From Pontibacter aydingkolensis (GTDB lineage: Bacteria; Bacteroidota; Bacteroidia; Cytophagales; Hymenobacteraceae): 64,000 nt of DNA. The stretch lies in assembly GCF_019443125.1 (NCBI RefSeq), contig NZ_JAHYXK010000015.1:1-64000 (forward strand), in the 5' to 3' direction. The number at the start of each line of letters is the position of its first letter. Position 1 is the stretch's first letter. The translations under genes and the position numbers were made by a program. This document shows positions 43,601-51,781 of the stretch, one piece after another. The notes below the pieces were generated by a model. It was not told the origin of the DNA and searched no databases. It was given only the letters and a program-made list of their open reading frames with translations.

Positions 43601-44025
43601 GGCCAAAGGTTATGATCATAAATGAGATGGCTGGCTCAGGTGGCGACCTGCTGCCTTACCTGTTCCGTAAGATGAAGATAGGCCCGCTGGTTGGTACCAG
43701 AACCTGGGGCGGACTGGTTGGCACCTGGGATACGCCTTCGCTTATTGATGGTGGCCGTATGGTGGCTCCGCGTGGAGGCTTTGTAGACATACAGGGAGAA
43801 TGGGCAGTAGAAGGCGAAGGCGTAGCACCTGACATTGAGATCATGAACAAGCCAGCCGATGTAATTGCCGGCCGCGACCCGCAGCTGGAGCGTGCAGTAG
43901 AGGAGGCCCTGAAGTTACTGAAAACTGAAGAAGTAAAGCTGAAATCAGAACCTGCACCACCGGTTCGCTGGATACGTCCGGAAGGATGGGAGAAAGAAGC
44001 TGAGAAAACCAAAACAGTGCAGTAA
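40654..44025 (+). CDS. Tricorn-like S41 protease with beta-propeller and PDZ domains
   Basis: A 1123-residue secreted protein with a signal peptide (MRYKSFLQFAALSALVAMPEMAQA). Residues about 30-480 form WD/PD40-like beta-propeller repeats (NPHFSPDGNWIAFTAQ, YPAWSPDGKKIAWFSD, VPVWSPDSKWIAY). A charged Lys/Glu linker sits at about 550-600. A PDZ-like region is near 800-860 (GINVKQGDYILAVNG). The C-terminal S41 catalytic domain has the nucleophile Ser995 in NEMAGSGGD and GTRTWGGLVG. This is the domain order of tricorn protease and its bacterial homologues, which cut peptides from larger proteases. Secretion puts it in the periplasm. Terminator follows. Confidence 0.92.
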   Translation: MRYKSFLQFAALSALVAMPEMAQAQGTRLLRQPALSEKNIAFVYANDLWIVDRKGTSTDLGLARRLTTNEGAETNPHFSPDGNWIAFTAQYDGNTDVYLMPTEGGQPQRLTWHPGNDEVSGWTPDGQFILFVSSRDGYPTANSKFYKVSVKGGMPEALKIPQASKGSLSHDGNFIAYQPINSWDAEWRNYRGGQAQPIWLVNMKDYSLKLTPQANQERHTNPVWLDGVIYFLSERDYTSNIWSYNPKTEEVKQHTFHKQFDCKNLAAAAGTIVYEQGGYLHHLNPKTNDTKQLAIEVKGDFHWARERWEDVAATRLSNASLSPTGKRALFEHRGEIFTVPKEEGDWRNITRTSGAADRYPAWSPDGKKIAWFSDATGEYKLMIGDQDGLSKPRTIDIPNPTFFFRPEWSPNSKYVAFTDTDYNLWYVEVASGKIKKADTEGYAHPNRSMVPVWSPDSKWIAYTRLLENQFKAVKVHNVETNQTLQLTDKMADAISPVWDESGKYLYFLASTNFGLNTGWLDMSSYDRPVTRSLYLMVLSKDTPSPLLPRSDEESARAENEKEELNTKAQKEKQNPKKKNGNQKQEEEKVVKKTVQVRIDMEGLDQRIIPIDVPARNYTALLTGPEGQVFYMESIPNQSGDNLHRYSLKDQKSTEYMTKVNEASVSFDRKNMLYRSGSNWHIVSTTGAAPKASDCKLKVSDLKVKVDPMAEWKQIFREGWRYQRDFLYVDNVHGAPWDKIYQWYSPWLEHVRHRSELHYIVDILGGEVSVGHSYTSGGDFPDVKRVPIGLLGADYETEQGYYRISRIYDGEAWNPDLRAPLRAPGINVKQGDYILAVNGVEVKAPENLYQFFEATADRQTVLRINSKPTMEGSRLVTVVPISNEGGLRRIAWVEGNRRKVDQLSGGKLAYVYVPNTSQAGYTSFNRYYFGQQDKKGAVIDERNNGGGSAADYMVDIMNRDLHGYFNSKVGDHRPFTTPMSGIWGPKVMIINEMAGSGGDLLPYLFRKMKIGPLVGTRTWGGLVGTWDTPSLIDGGRMVAPRGGFVDIQGEWAVEGEGVAPDIEIMNKPADVIAGRDPQLERAVEEALKLLKTEEVKLKSEPAPPVRWIRPEGWEKEAEKTKTVQ

Positions 44026-44063
44026 AATAAAAGAGGCCGATGTAAGTCGGCCTCTTTTATTTT
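44024..44063. terminator. Terminator between convergent genes
   Basis: AAAATAAAAGAGGCCGA (44024-44040) and TCGGCCTCTTTTATTTT (44047-44063) form a perfect 17-bp stem with a 6-base loop and T-runs on both strands. It overlaps the stop codon of the tricorn-like gene and lies 20 bp past the stop of ychF. Confidence 0.92.
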
Positions 44064-44083
44064 ATATATTGCTGGTAATCAGC

Positions 44084-45181
44084 TTACACGTTAAAGCGGA
44101 AGTGCATGATATCACCGTCTTGTACCACGTACTCTTTACCTTCTACGGCCATTTTACCGGCTTCTTTTATCTTGGCTTCTGACTTATACTCCTGGTAATC
44201 CTTCAGTTTGATCACTTCGGCACGGATAAAGCCTTTCTCGAAGTCTGTGTGAATTACACCGGCAGCAGCAGGAGCTTTCCAGCCTTTGCCAACTGTCCAG
44301 GCACGTACTTCTTTAGGTCCGGCTGTAAAGTATGTGATCAGGTTAAGCAGGCTGTAAGATGCTTTAATTAGCTTGTTCAAGCCAGACTCCGTTAAGCCAT
44401 ACTCTGCCAGGAACATCTCTTTTTCTTCCGGGTCGGTCAGCTCTGCGATCTGCGCTTCGATAGAGGCAGAGATCAATACTACCTGAGCGTTCTCGTTCTT
44501 CACGTGCTCAGCCAGGGTCTGAGAATATTTGTTGCCATCATTCATAGAGTTCTCGTCTACGTTGGCAGCATATATTACAGGCTTGGCTGTAAGTAGCTTC
44601 AGATCTTCTACAGCTTCCAGGTCATCCTCATTCACATCCAGGCTACGGGCATTTTGTCCAGACTCCAGGTGCGCTTTATACTTCTCCAAGCTGGCCAGTT
44701 CTTTTTTTGCTTTCGCATCACCTGACTTCGCAGAGCGGATAACCTTCAAGATCTTCTTATCGACAGACTCCAGGTCTTTTAGCTGCAGTTCTGTATCGAT
44801 AATTTCTTTATCAGCAATCGGGTCTACCTTACCGTCTACGTGCACAATGTTCTCGTCTTCAAAGCAGCGCACCACATGGATAATGGCGTCAACCTCACGG
44901 ATGTTAGCCAGGAATTTGTTACCAAGGCCTTCGCCTTTGCTGGCACCTTTCACAAGGCCGGCAATATCTACAAACTCAATTACGGTTGGCAGCACGCGCT
45001 CCGGGTGTACCAGTTCTTCGAGTATCTGCAGACGCTCGTCGGGCACAGTAATTACCCCTACGTTTGGCTCGATAGTACAGAATGGATAATTGGCAGATTC
45101 TGCCTTGGCGTTAGAAATAGCGTTAAACAGCGTAGACTTTCCAACGTTCGGAAGTCCCACAATACCGCATCTTAGTCCCAT
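44084..45181 (-). CDS. ychF: YchF/OLA1 family ribosome-associated NTPase
   Basis: A 365-residue translational NTPase. G1 is GLPNVGKST at residues 8-16, G3 DIAGLVKGASKGEGLGN. The G4 position reads NVDE in place of NKxD, the change that lets YchF prefer ATP to GTP. A helical domain (about 115-200) and the C-terminal TGS domain (about 280-363, TYFTAGPKEVRAWTVGKGWKAPAAAGVIHTDFE) complete the fold. YchF binds ribosomes and affects translation and stress response. Monocistronic. A possible -7 box TATCTTTG is at 45216-45209 on the minus strand. Confidence 0.95.
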   Translation of the reverse strand: MGLRCGIVGLPNVGKSTLFNAISNAKAESANYPFCTIEPNVGVITVPDERLQILEELVHPERVLPTVIEFVDIAGLVKGASKGEGLGNKFLANIREVDAIIHVVRCFEDENIVHVDGKVDPIADKEIIDTELQLKDLESVDKKILKVIRSAKSGDAKAKKELASLEKYKAHLESGQNARSLDVNEDDLEAVEDLKLLTAKPVIYAANVDENSMNDGNKYSQTLAEHVKNENAQVVLISASIEAQIAELTDPEEKEMFLAEYGLTESGLNKLIKASYSLLNLITYFTAGPKEVRAWTVGKGWKAPAAAGVIHTDFEKGFIRAEVIKLKDYQEYKSEAKIKEAGKMAVEGKEYVVQDGDIMHFRFNV

Positions 45182-45589
45182 GTATTCTTAGTTATTAATT
45201 TCAGGGTGCAAAGATAATAGTTTTTAGGGAGTTATGCTGTAGGTTGTATGGTTAAATGGTTTAATTGTTAAATTGTTGTGTGTTAGATTGCTCTACCGGG
45301 GCCAACCACCCCTAACCCTCAATGCTGCAAATAAGAAGTTAAATATTTCTGTTGTCATTTCGAACACCGTGAGAAATCTATCCAGAATTAATTCAGAAAG
45401 AATTTTAAAGAGATCTCTCCTTTCGTCGAGATGACAGCTTTTGCTTAAGTTGACGGCATTGCCCCTAACCCCTCTCCCGAAGCAAGTCCGAGAAGCAGCG
45501 AGTCTGGAGACTCGCACCCACTTTACGGCACGGGTTGGATACCCGCACCAGAGAAGTTGATCATACTTTGATTGGCTAAACTGCAGAGG
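45182..45589. repeat. Repeat-rich spacer between ychF and the PUR gene
   Basis: Positions 45353-45437 are a copy of the GTCATTTCGAACACCGTGAG unit ending CGTCGAGATGACAGC, followed by TTAAGTTGACGGCATTGCCC, as near 26730 in inverted order. Positions 45498-45557 hold AGTCTGGAGACT and CGGGTTGGATACCCG, as at 1365-1410. No gene. Confidence 0.7.
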
Positions 45590-45628
45590 GTATAAAAACA
45601 AAAAGCTCATGGTGATGCCATGAGCTTT
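45590..45628 (-). terminator. Terminator of the PUR-family gene
   Basis: AAAGCTCATGG (45602-45612) and CCATGAGCTTT (45618-45628) form an 11-bp stem; on the minus strand it is followed by TTTTTGTTTTTAT. It is about 40 bp beyond the stop of the gene at 45670. Confidence 0.85.
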
Positions 45629-45669
45629 CATTATCTCGAAGTATAAATTCTATAAAAATAGCAGAGGGG

Positions 45670-46050
45670 TTATTCCCACTTCAGCTCGCCATCGTAAGTG
45701 GCAGCTGTCTCAGTTTCCTCAGTAGTTACTTCTGCAACAGGGGCAGGGGCCTCAAGGGCTGCAAGTGCTTCCTCTGTTAACAGTTCTGATTTAACGTGAT
45801 CAATAGTCCCCTGAAGCGCTTCCATGAACTTCACAAAGTCTTCCTTGTAAAGGAAAATCTTGTGTTTCTCGTAAGAAAAAGTCTCGTCTTTAAACTTTCT
45901 TTTGCTCTCCGTAATAGTCACATAGAAATCGTTTGAACGAGTTGACTTCACATCAAAGAAGTACGTTCTCTTCCCGGCTCTTACTCTTTGGGAATAAATC
46001 TCAGCTTTTTCGTTGTTCTCTTCCACCGTCTTAAATAACGTTAAATTCAA
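45670..46050 (-). CDS. PUR-alpha-like DNA/RNA-binding protein (DUF3276)
   Basis: A 126-residue protein. The central segment EIYSQRVRAGKRTYFFDVKSTRSNDFYVTITESKRKF is the PUR repeat (RAGKRTYFFDVK and YVTITESK), a fold that binds single-stranded nucleic acid, followed by KIFLYKEDFVKFMEALQ. The C-terminal 35 residues are acidic and low-complexity. The family (PF11680) is widespread in Bacteroidota; in Borrelia a PUR protein is a regulator. The role here is unknown. Divergent from rlpA, over an AT-rich region. Confidence 0.9.
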   Translation of the reverse strand: MNLTLFKTVEENNEKAEIYSQRVRAGKRTYFFDVKSTRSNDFYVTITESKRKFKDETFSYEKHKIFLYKEDFVKFMEALQGTIDHVKSELLTEEALAALEAPAPVAEVTTEETETAATYDGELKWE

Positions 46051-46126
46051 CTTAGTGAATCTAAAAGTAACATATACTTCTGATATATAAAAATTTTGGA
46101 ATTTAAATTTCTTAAATTTTAAATAT

Positions 46127-46134
46127 TATATTTG
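46127..46134 (+). promoter_or_regulatory. Probable -7 element for the rlpA gene
   Basis: TATATTTG matches TAnnTTTG 25 bp before the ATG at 46159. No TTTG occurs at the right spacing; the -33 side is very AT-rich. Confidence 0.45.
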
Positions 46135-46158
46135 CCACCGGACCAACTATAGTATATT

Positions 46159-46572
46159 ATGAATATCTGTTCAATTATACTAGTACTTCTGCTCTCTTTT
46201 TTCAATAATACCACATCATACACCGCAGAAGGTAAAGCTACATATTACGCCGACCGCATGCACGGGCATCGTACTGCAAACGGCGAAAAATACGACAAAA
46301 AATTACTGACGGCTGCCCACTCTACACTGCCTTTTAACACTCTGGTAGAGGTAACCAATCTTAAAAACGGTAAAACGGTAGTAGTAAAGATCAATGACAG
46401 AAAAGCGAAAAGCCGCCACATCATCATCGACCTTTCCAGAGCCGCTGCCGAAGAGATAGGCCTTATCCGGGACGGCATTGCCAGGGTTAAGTTAAAAGAG
46501 GTGGAAAAGGAGGAGCTAAAGCAACAAGATACGCCTTTGGCCGTTTCAGAAGCAGGTAAAAGCTCTAACTAA
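46159..46572 (+). CDS. RlpA-like septal lytic transglycosylase domain protein
   Basis: A 137-residue protein with an N-terminal signal or anchor (NICSIILVLLLSFFNN) and one double-psi beta-barrel domain: GKATYYADRMHGHRTANGEKYD, LTAAHSTLPFNTLVEVTNL, GKTVVVKINDR (with the catalytic-type aspartate) and IIIDLSRAAAEEIG. These match RlpA, which cleaves glycan strands without peptides. The SPOR domain of longer RlpA proteins is missing; the tail is a short Lys/Glu stretch. The DUF58 gene starts 15 bp downstream, so they may be cotranscribed. Confidence 0.88.
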   Translation: MNICSIILVLLLSFFNNTTSYTAEGKATYYADRMHGHRTANGEKYDKKLLTAAHSTLPFNTLVEVTNLKNGKTVVVKINDRKAKSRHIIIDLSRAAAEEIGLIRDGIARVKLKEVEKEELKQQDTPLAVSEAGKSSN

Positions 46573-46587
46573 ACTGCCCCTGTTTTT

Positions 46588-47499
46588 ATGAAAAAGCCCT
46601 TAACGCTAGCCGACATTCAGAAATTCGAGAACATGGAATTTCTGGCAAAGCAGTTGGTAGAGGGGTTTATTACAGGCCTGCACCAGTCACCTTACCATGG
46701 TTTTTCGGTAGAGTTTTCGGAGCACCGCCTCTACAACAGCGGCGAAAGTACCCGCCACATAGACTGGAAGGTTTTTGCCCGCACCGATAAGCTGTTTGTA
46801 AAACGCTATGAGGAAGAAACGAACCTGCGCTGCCACATGCTGCTGGACGTGTCGCCGTCGATGTATTACCCCGCCGAAAACAACGGCAAACTCACTTTTT
46901 CTATACTTTGCGCGGCTGCACTGGCTACGCTTTTGCGCAAGCAGCGCGACGCTGTAGGTCTGGTTACTTTCTCGGATAAGATAGAGCTGCAAACACCAGT
47001 TCGCTCTACCGCATCGCACCTGCACACGTTGCTGTTATTACTGCAAAAGCAAATGGAGCAACAGCCAACTGCCAAAGACACCAATGTGGCAGAGGTAGTG
47101 CACCAGATTGCGCAGCAGATACAGAAGCGCTCACTGGTCATCATCTTCAGCGACATGCTAAGCAAGCTCGACGATAGCGATACTATTTTCGCTGCCCTCC
47201 AGCACCTGAAACACCAGAAGCATGAGGTATTGCTCTTTCATGTGATGGACCGAAAAACAGAGGAGGAGTTCGAATTTGCAGAGCGGCCATACATTTTCGT
47301 AGACTCTGAAACAGGGCAGGAGTTAAAGCTGCAACCCTCTCAGGTTCGCGACCACTACCGCACTGCCGTAGAAAGCTACAAAAAAGAGCTGGCTCTAAAA
47401 TGCGGACAGTATAAGATCGATTTTATACCTGTAGATATCAGCGAACCCTTCGATAAAGTGCTGTATTCTTACCTTGTAAAAAGAGCTAAGGTTCGTTGA
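46588..47499 (+). CDS. DUF58 / von Willebrand A-like protein
   Basis: A 303-residue DUF58 protein. The conserved GESTRHIDWKVFART block lies just before the vWA-like domain, whose MIDAS motif is DVSPSMYY (D-x-S-x-S). LVIIFSDMLSK fits the middle strand. Such proteins normally work with a MoxR-type AAA+ ATPase; none is in the window. No membrane segment is evident. It follows the RlpA gene closely, which suggests an envelope connection. A repeat element begins directly after the stop codon. Confidence 0.9.
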   Translation: MKKPLTLADIQKFENMEFLAKQLVEGFITGLHQSPYHGFSVEFSEHRLYNSGESTRHIDWKVFARTDKLFVKRYEEETNLRCHMLLDVSPSMYYPAENNGKLTFSILCAAALATLLRKQRDAVGLVTFSDKIELQTPVRSTASHLHTLLLLLQKQMEQQPTAKDTNVAEVVHQIAQQIQKRSLVIIFSDMLSKLDDSDTIFAALQHLKHQKHEVLLFHVMDRKTEEEFEFAERPYIFVDSETGQELKLQPSQVRDHYRTAVESYKKELALKCGQYKIDFIPVDISEPFDKVLYSYLVKRAKVR

Positions 47500-47811
47500 T
47501 CGTTATTGGTTGTTCGTTATTGGTAATGTAGAGAAGCAATACGTTGCGTCTTATTTGCTACAGGGCGGTAAGTTTCGTTATTGGATATTGGTTTTCCCTT
47601 GATTATTATCCCCTTGGTGCATGTGTTACACGAAGTATCGCTTGTGACTTAGAGTTATGGGAAATCTTCAGACTTCCGTGAATTATACTTCATACTTTGA
47701 GATGTCTGCTATTGCGAACTTTAAAATGCGCTGCCTTGTAGCAAAAAAGACGCAATGTATTGCGTTTCTACATTCCCGAATATCGATCAACGAACAACCA
47801 GCAATTAACAA
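47500..47811. repeat. ACGCAA-family element with inverted ends
   Basis: Left end (from 47500): CGTTATTGGTTGTTCGTTAT then TGTAGAGAAGCAATACGTTG and CGTCTTATTTGCTACAG. Right end (47740-47820), inverted: TTGTAGCAAAAAAGACGCAA, TATTGCGTTTCTACATTC, GAACAACCAGCAATTAAC. The inside has GTGACTTAGAGTTATGGG and AATCTTCAGACTTCCGTGAA, as in 36590-36640. It fits exactly between the DUF58 stop and the stop of the convergent gene. Confidence 0.75.
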
Positions 47812-49413
47812 TCAATTCCCTTCTCTGTCAAAGGCATGAACGCGTACGTCGCGGGTGGTTTTGTCTTTTGTTTCTGAGCCGAATTCTATTTCGTTTCCTC
47901 GTTCGGTATCGTATACTTCGGTATACTTTTTCCAGCCCTGTACACTTGATCTGTCCGTTATTTCATCGTCGCCAAGGCCTCCGTATACTTTCACCAGGAT
48001 ACCCTCTTTTACATTGCCGGAAAGTATAAATTTATCTGCCCCGACCAGGCCGTGAAGTATGATCTGTTTAGTTTCTTTGCGGTTAAAAATGCGGTGGTAA
48101 ATTACTTTTGAAGGGGTATTGCCCGAGGCAGGTCGTGTTACGGTTACTTCGGTGCGTTCATCATCCAGGCGTTTTACTTCAAAATGCTCTTCTTTATCTG
48201 ATCCGGCAATAGTTACTTTTTGGGCCAGTTGCGCATAGGCTTTCTCTGCAGCTTTGGGTAACAGATCTCTTCTACTTTTAAGGTTATGTGCTATCTCTTC
48301 TCCTTTTAAAGTATAAACAGTAGCAGGCAACTGGCGCACTGCTTTTTCTATCACCTGGTCTGTTAAATCGCGTTGCATTTGCTGGGCAATCTTCTGCCAT
48401 TCTTCTCGGGTAACTTCGTTTAACAATCTTTCATCTATAAACCGGGCATTTATCATGTAGGCCTTTACATCGCTGAAGTCGTCGTCGAAGGAGTGGAATT
48501 TACGGGCCATTATTTTGCTCGTGGCAATGGAAGGTATCAGACCATCGTGCATCCTGAAAAAAACCTGGTCGCGGTCCTTTGGTATCGGAGCAAATAAGGT
48601 GTCGTGCCCCTGCGGTTTCACGGCCCAGTCCCACTGGCCTTTATGCCGGTCCCAGTCGCCGAGCAGCATATCAAATAGCCTGGCCTTTGCAAAAGTCTTC
48701 TGGTCGAAATGGTAGTGGTTGCTTTGGAAGCGCTTTCGAAGGGCATCTTCAGAATCTTCAAAATCCACAACACCGTCAAAGTATAGCGTTATATCAGCAG
48801 GACTTTCAAACTTGTTTTCCAGCAAAAACACTTTGCCTTGCACAAGCTTATTATACTCTCCAAAACTGGTATCGGCGGCACTGATATAGTATAAATTGGG
48901 GCTTGAGTGAGGTAGTCCGACTGCCTCAGCAAGTATGGGAACTACCACGGCGCCGTAGGGGTTGCCGGCTGAGGTTTGGTCGCGGAGCACATTGCTGACG
49001 AAGGTAGGTTGCCAGAACTTGCTTACCACATGTATAGGGTCTTTATCGATGGACCGGAGAGCGTATACGCGGCCTGTGCTATCGGAAAGCTCGAAACTTG
49101 TGGATTGGTAACCGCCGCCTTTTTTCTCTACTTTAAGGCCTCCGTGCAGGGTGTGTAAGTTAAATACAGGCAGTTTAACCGGTGTTGCCCAAATGTCGCG
49201 GTTGTGGTTTCCCCAGAAAAAACGATGGAAGCCGCTGCGGTCATAATGCCTTCCGGGTATCACCCAAACACTATCATTAGTGGCAGGGCTTAGCTCTTTT
49301 AGTTCTTCTACTGTGGCAAGGGCATCCTTCTGAAAAAAGTTTTCGTCGGCACAGCTACCCAAAGCAAAGGCCATAAACAGCAGTAATACCAACCGATAGA
49401 GCGTAATCTGCAC
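47812..49413 (-). CDS. Lipoprotein with atypical-kinase-like signature, apparently C-terminally truncated
   Basis: A 533-residue protein with a lipoprotein signal (YRLVLLLFMAFALGSCAD). Blocks GRHYDRSGFHRFFWGNHNRDIWATPVK, YALRSIDKDP, NPYGAVVVPILAEAVGLPH, KARLFDMLLGDWDRHKGQWDWA and APIPKDRDQVFFRMHDGLIP read like a known large family of Bacteroidota surface proteins. The DWDRH-x-xQW and DRDQVF words resemble the catalytic and metal-binding segments of HipA/FAM20-type atypical kinases. As I recall, longer relatives continue after the ETKDKTT-DVRVHAFDR region into an outer-membrane barrel; here the frame stops at once and an ACGCAA repeat follows. Kinase activity is speculative. Confidence 0.65.
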   Translation of the reverse strand: MQITLYRLVLLLFMAFALGSCADENFFQKDALATVEELKELSPATNDSVWVIPGRHYDRSGFHRFFWGNHNRDIWATPVKLPVFNLHTLHGGLKVEKKGGGYQSTSFELSDSTGRVYALRSIDKDPIHVVSKFWQPTFVSNVLRDQTSAGNPYGAVVVPILAEAVGLPHSSPNLYYISAADTSFGEYNKLVQGKVFLLENKFESPADITLYFDGVVDFEDSEDALRKRFQSNHYHFDQKTFAKARLFDMLLGDWDRHKGQWDWAVKPQGHDTLFAPIPKDRDQVFFRMHDGLIPSIATSKIMARKFHSFDDDFSDVKAYMINARFIDERLLNEVTREEWQKIAQQMQRDLTDQVIEKAVRQLPATVYTLKGEEIAHNLKSRRDLLPKAAEKAYAQLAQKVTIAGSDKEEHFEVKRLDDERTEVTVTRPASGNTPSKVIYHRIFNRKETKQIILHGLVGADKFILSGNVKEGILVKVYGGLGDDEITDRSSVQGWKKYTEVYDTERGNEIEFGSETKDKTTRDVRVHAFDREGN

Positions 49414-49512
49414 AGAGAGAGAATTAAGTTAGAACCAAAAAGTATAAAGATGCTACCATAGTACTTTCGTCATACGCAGTTTTAGAAGAACCTTTATACT
49501 TTTTAGCTATAC

Positions 49513-51171
49513 TTATTTTTTGCGGTGTTCTCTGTAGTAAGCTATCAGGCTGTTGGTGGAGCTGTCGTGGTTGCCTTTTACACCTGTATCCAAAAGTTCT
49601 TCCTCAATTTTACCGGCCAGTTGCTTGCCAAGTTCCACGCCCCATTGGTCGAAGCTGTAGATGTTCCAGATAACGCCCTGCACAAACGTTTTATGCTCGT
49701 ACATGGCCAGCAGCGCACCCAGCGTATAAGGGTTTAGCTGATGGAACATAATAGAGGTGGTTGGCCTATTGCCCTCGAAAACTTTGTGAGGGATGAGGTC
49801 CTCTATTTCCTGCTGGCTCAGGTTGCCTTTAGCCTCCAGTTCTGCTCGTACTTCTTCTGCTGTTTTTCCCTTCATGAGCGCTTCTGTCTGGGCAAAGAAG
49901 TTAGATAGGAGCATGGTATGGTGCTGGCCAATCGGGTTGTTGCTGTTAACGGGTGCAAGAAAATCACATGGAATTAGAAATGTACCCTGGTGTATGAGCT
50001 GGAAAAAAGAATGCTGACTGTTTGTGCCGGCTGCCCCCCAAATTACAGGCTGCGTCTGGTAATTTACATCACTTCCGTCGCGGCTGGCGCTTTTTCCGTT
50101 GCTCTCCATCAGCAGTTGCTGCAGGAACTCAGGTAGCAGCCGCAGGTACTGGTCGTAAGGAAGTATGGCATGGGTCTGGCACCCGAAAAAGTTAGTGTAC
50201 CAGATGCTCAGCATGCCCATTAGCACAGGTATGTTTTTGCGCAGGTCAGTTTTTCGGAAGTGCTTGTCCATGGCTTCGGCGCCGCGCAGCAACTCCTCAA
50301 ATTTGTCGTAGCCAATTGCACAGGCAATAGAAAGTCCAATGGCAGACCACAACGAGAAACGGCCACCCACCCAATCCCAGAACCTGAACGTATTCTCCGG
50401 GGCTATGCCAAACTCCGCGACTGCTTTGGTGTTTGTAGATAAGGCTACAAAATGCTTTTTTATATGCTCTCTGTCACCGGCAGATTTAAGAAACCAGTCG
50501 CGTGCAGTCTCGACGTTGGCAATGGTTTCTTTTGTGGTAAAGGTTTTGGAAGCAATGATGAATAGTGTCGTCTCCGGATCTAGCTTTTTGAGTGCTTCTG
50601 AGGCATCGGTACCATCTACGTTCGAGATAAAGTATACTTCGATGCCATCTTTCTGGTAGCTTTTTAGCGCCTCTGTTACCATTTGCGGACCCAGGTGCGA
50701 GCCGCCAATACCAATGTTTACTACCTTGCTGATGGATTTTCCGGTATAGCCTTTCCAGTCGCTGCTGTGCAGTTTGTCGCAGAAGCGCTTCATTTGCTGC
50801 TGCACGTCTTTTACTTCTCCGGAGGCATCTTCACCGTCAACCTCCAAGCCTTCTGCCGAAAAACTACGCAGTGCCGTGTGCAGTACAGCACGGTTTTCGG
50901 TTGCGTTAATTTTATCACCGCCAAACATACTTTCTATCGCAGCCGGCAAATCCATTTCCTCCGCCAGCTCTACCAGCAGGTCCAGCGTCTCCTTGGTTAC
51001 GCGGTTCTTTGATAGGTCAAAGAGTATGTCTTCAAACTGCAGGGAAAATTTTTCGAAGCGCTGCTCATCCCGGGCAAACATTTCGCTCAAGTGCACAGGC
51101 TGTAGAGCCTTGTAGTGATCTTGAAGTTTCTGCCAGGTTTTGGCTTTGGTTGGAGGGTAATTTTTTAACAT
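49513..51171 (-). CDS. pgi: Glucose-6-phosphate isomerase
   Basis: Interconverts glucose 6-phosphate and fructose 6-phosphate in glycolysis and gluconeogenesis. Start at ATG 51171 ([20 protein letters not shown]) gives 552 residues, the normal length of the large bacterial form; an ATG at 51210 adds a poor leader. Signatures: [79 protein letters not shown], and [16 protein letters not shown] near the C-terminus. Monocistronic, with repeat-free flanks. Later genes in the window (phosphofructokinase-like, GH65) handle related sugars. Confidence 0.95.
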   Translation of the reverse strand: MLKNYPPTKAKTWQKLQDHYKALQPVHLSEMFARDEQRFEKFSLQFEDILFDLSKNRVTKETLDLLVELAEEMDLPAAIESMFGGDKINATENRAVLHTALRSFSAEGLEVDGEDASGEVKDVQQQMKRFCDKLHSSDWKGYTGKSISKVVNIGIGGSHLGPQMVTEALKSYQKDGIEVYFISNVDGTDASEALKKLDPETTLFIIASKTFTTKETIANVETARDWFLKSAGDREHIKKHFVALSTNTKAVAEFGIAPENTFRFWDWVGGRFSLWSAIGLSIACAIGYDKFEELLRGAEAMDKHFRKTDLRKNIPVLMGMLSIWYTNFFGCQTHAILPYDQYLRLLPEFLQQLLMESNGKSASRDGSDVNYQTQPVIWGAAGTNSQHSFFQLIHQGTFLIPCDFLAPVNSNNPIGQHHTMLLSNFFAQTEALMKGKTAEEVRAELEAKGNLSQQEIEDLIPHKVFEGNRPTTSIMFHQLNPYTLGALLAMYEHKTFVQGVIWNIYSFDQWGVELGKQLAGKIEEELLDTGVKGNHDSSTNSLIAYYREHRKK

Positions 51172-51543
51172 CGTGTATCGGGTATGTTCGTGATTCCTGT
51201 TCGGGCTCAACTACTCTTTTTCGGGGCTTCGGGTTGCGAAAGTAGTGTTTATACTTGTTTTACACTTTACAGGCATCTCTCAAATTAACGGTATAAATCA
51301 GGTATATGCAAAAAAATGAATATTATGCGACGTGCAAAGTATGGAGCTGATTTGTTCAGGATGTAAAAAGTATGCTCTGTAAGTTATTTAGCAGCAGCTA
51401 AACCTGCTAATACTTAAGCTGTTTGTATCCTGACAGGTACTAACTACCGTAAACACTTAAACTAACAGCAAAGCGATGTATAAAAGCTATTATGCAAAGT
51501 ATAATACACCGCCTTTGCAGGTAATTTAATTCAGATTATACTT
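51172..51543. other. Plain spacer upstream of pgi and of the 61-residue gene
   Basis: About 370 bp with no gene or repeat that I can support. The AT content is higher than in flanking genes, and AAGTATA words occur at about 51338, 51367 and 51498. It should contain the two divergent promoters, but no exact TTTG-N19-TAnnTTTG match is visible. Confidence 0.5.
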
Positions 51544-51729
51544 ATGAAAAACGATAAGAAGCACACTTCCCGTAAAGGGGCAGAGAAAAAAGGAATACTT
51601 CGAGAGGATGATGGCAAACGCACTCCTCCGGGGCCAACAGGATATATTACTGGTGGCAGAACAAGCTCAACAAGGCCGGAGCAGGGCCCGGATATTCCAC
51701 CTCAGGAACGCACGGAAGGTATTCCTTAG
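51544..51729 (+). CDS. Small basic/proline-glycine-rich protein, 61 residues
   Basis: ATG 51544 to a stop at 51727-51729, just before and on the same strand as the P-type ATPase gene (51782). The sequence (MKNDKKHTSRKGAEKKG ... PPGPTGYITGG ... TEGIP) is very hydrophilic, with Lys-rich start and Pro/Gly-rich centre and no predicted fold. No family is recognised. It is supported by its position, frame length in otherwise non-coding sequence and non-repetitive DNA, but could be spurious. Confidence 0.45.
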   Translation: MKNDKKHTSRKGAEKKGILREDDGKRTPPGPTGYITGGRTSSTRPEQGPDIPPQERTEGIP

Positions 51730-51781
51730 CATGTAAACGTAATAAACTATAATAAACCGTTTGCTGAAATCAGCCTGATGT

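Noticed and set aside
45293..45631. 112-codon minus-strand frame
   Set aside because: Composed of the AGTCTGGAGACT and GTCATTTCGAAC repeats and the terminator; not a gene.
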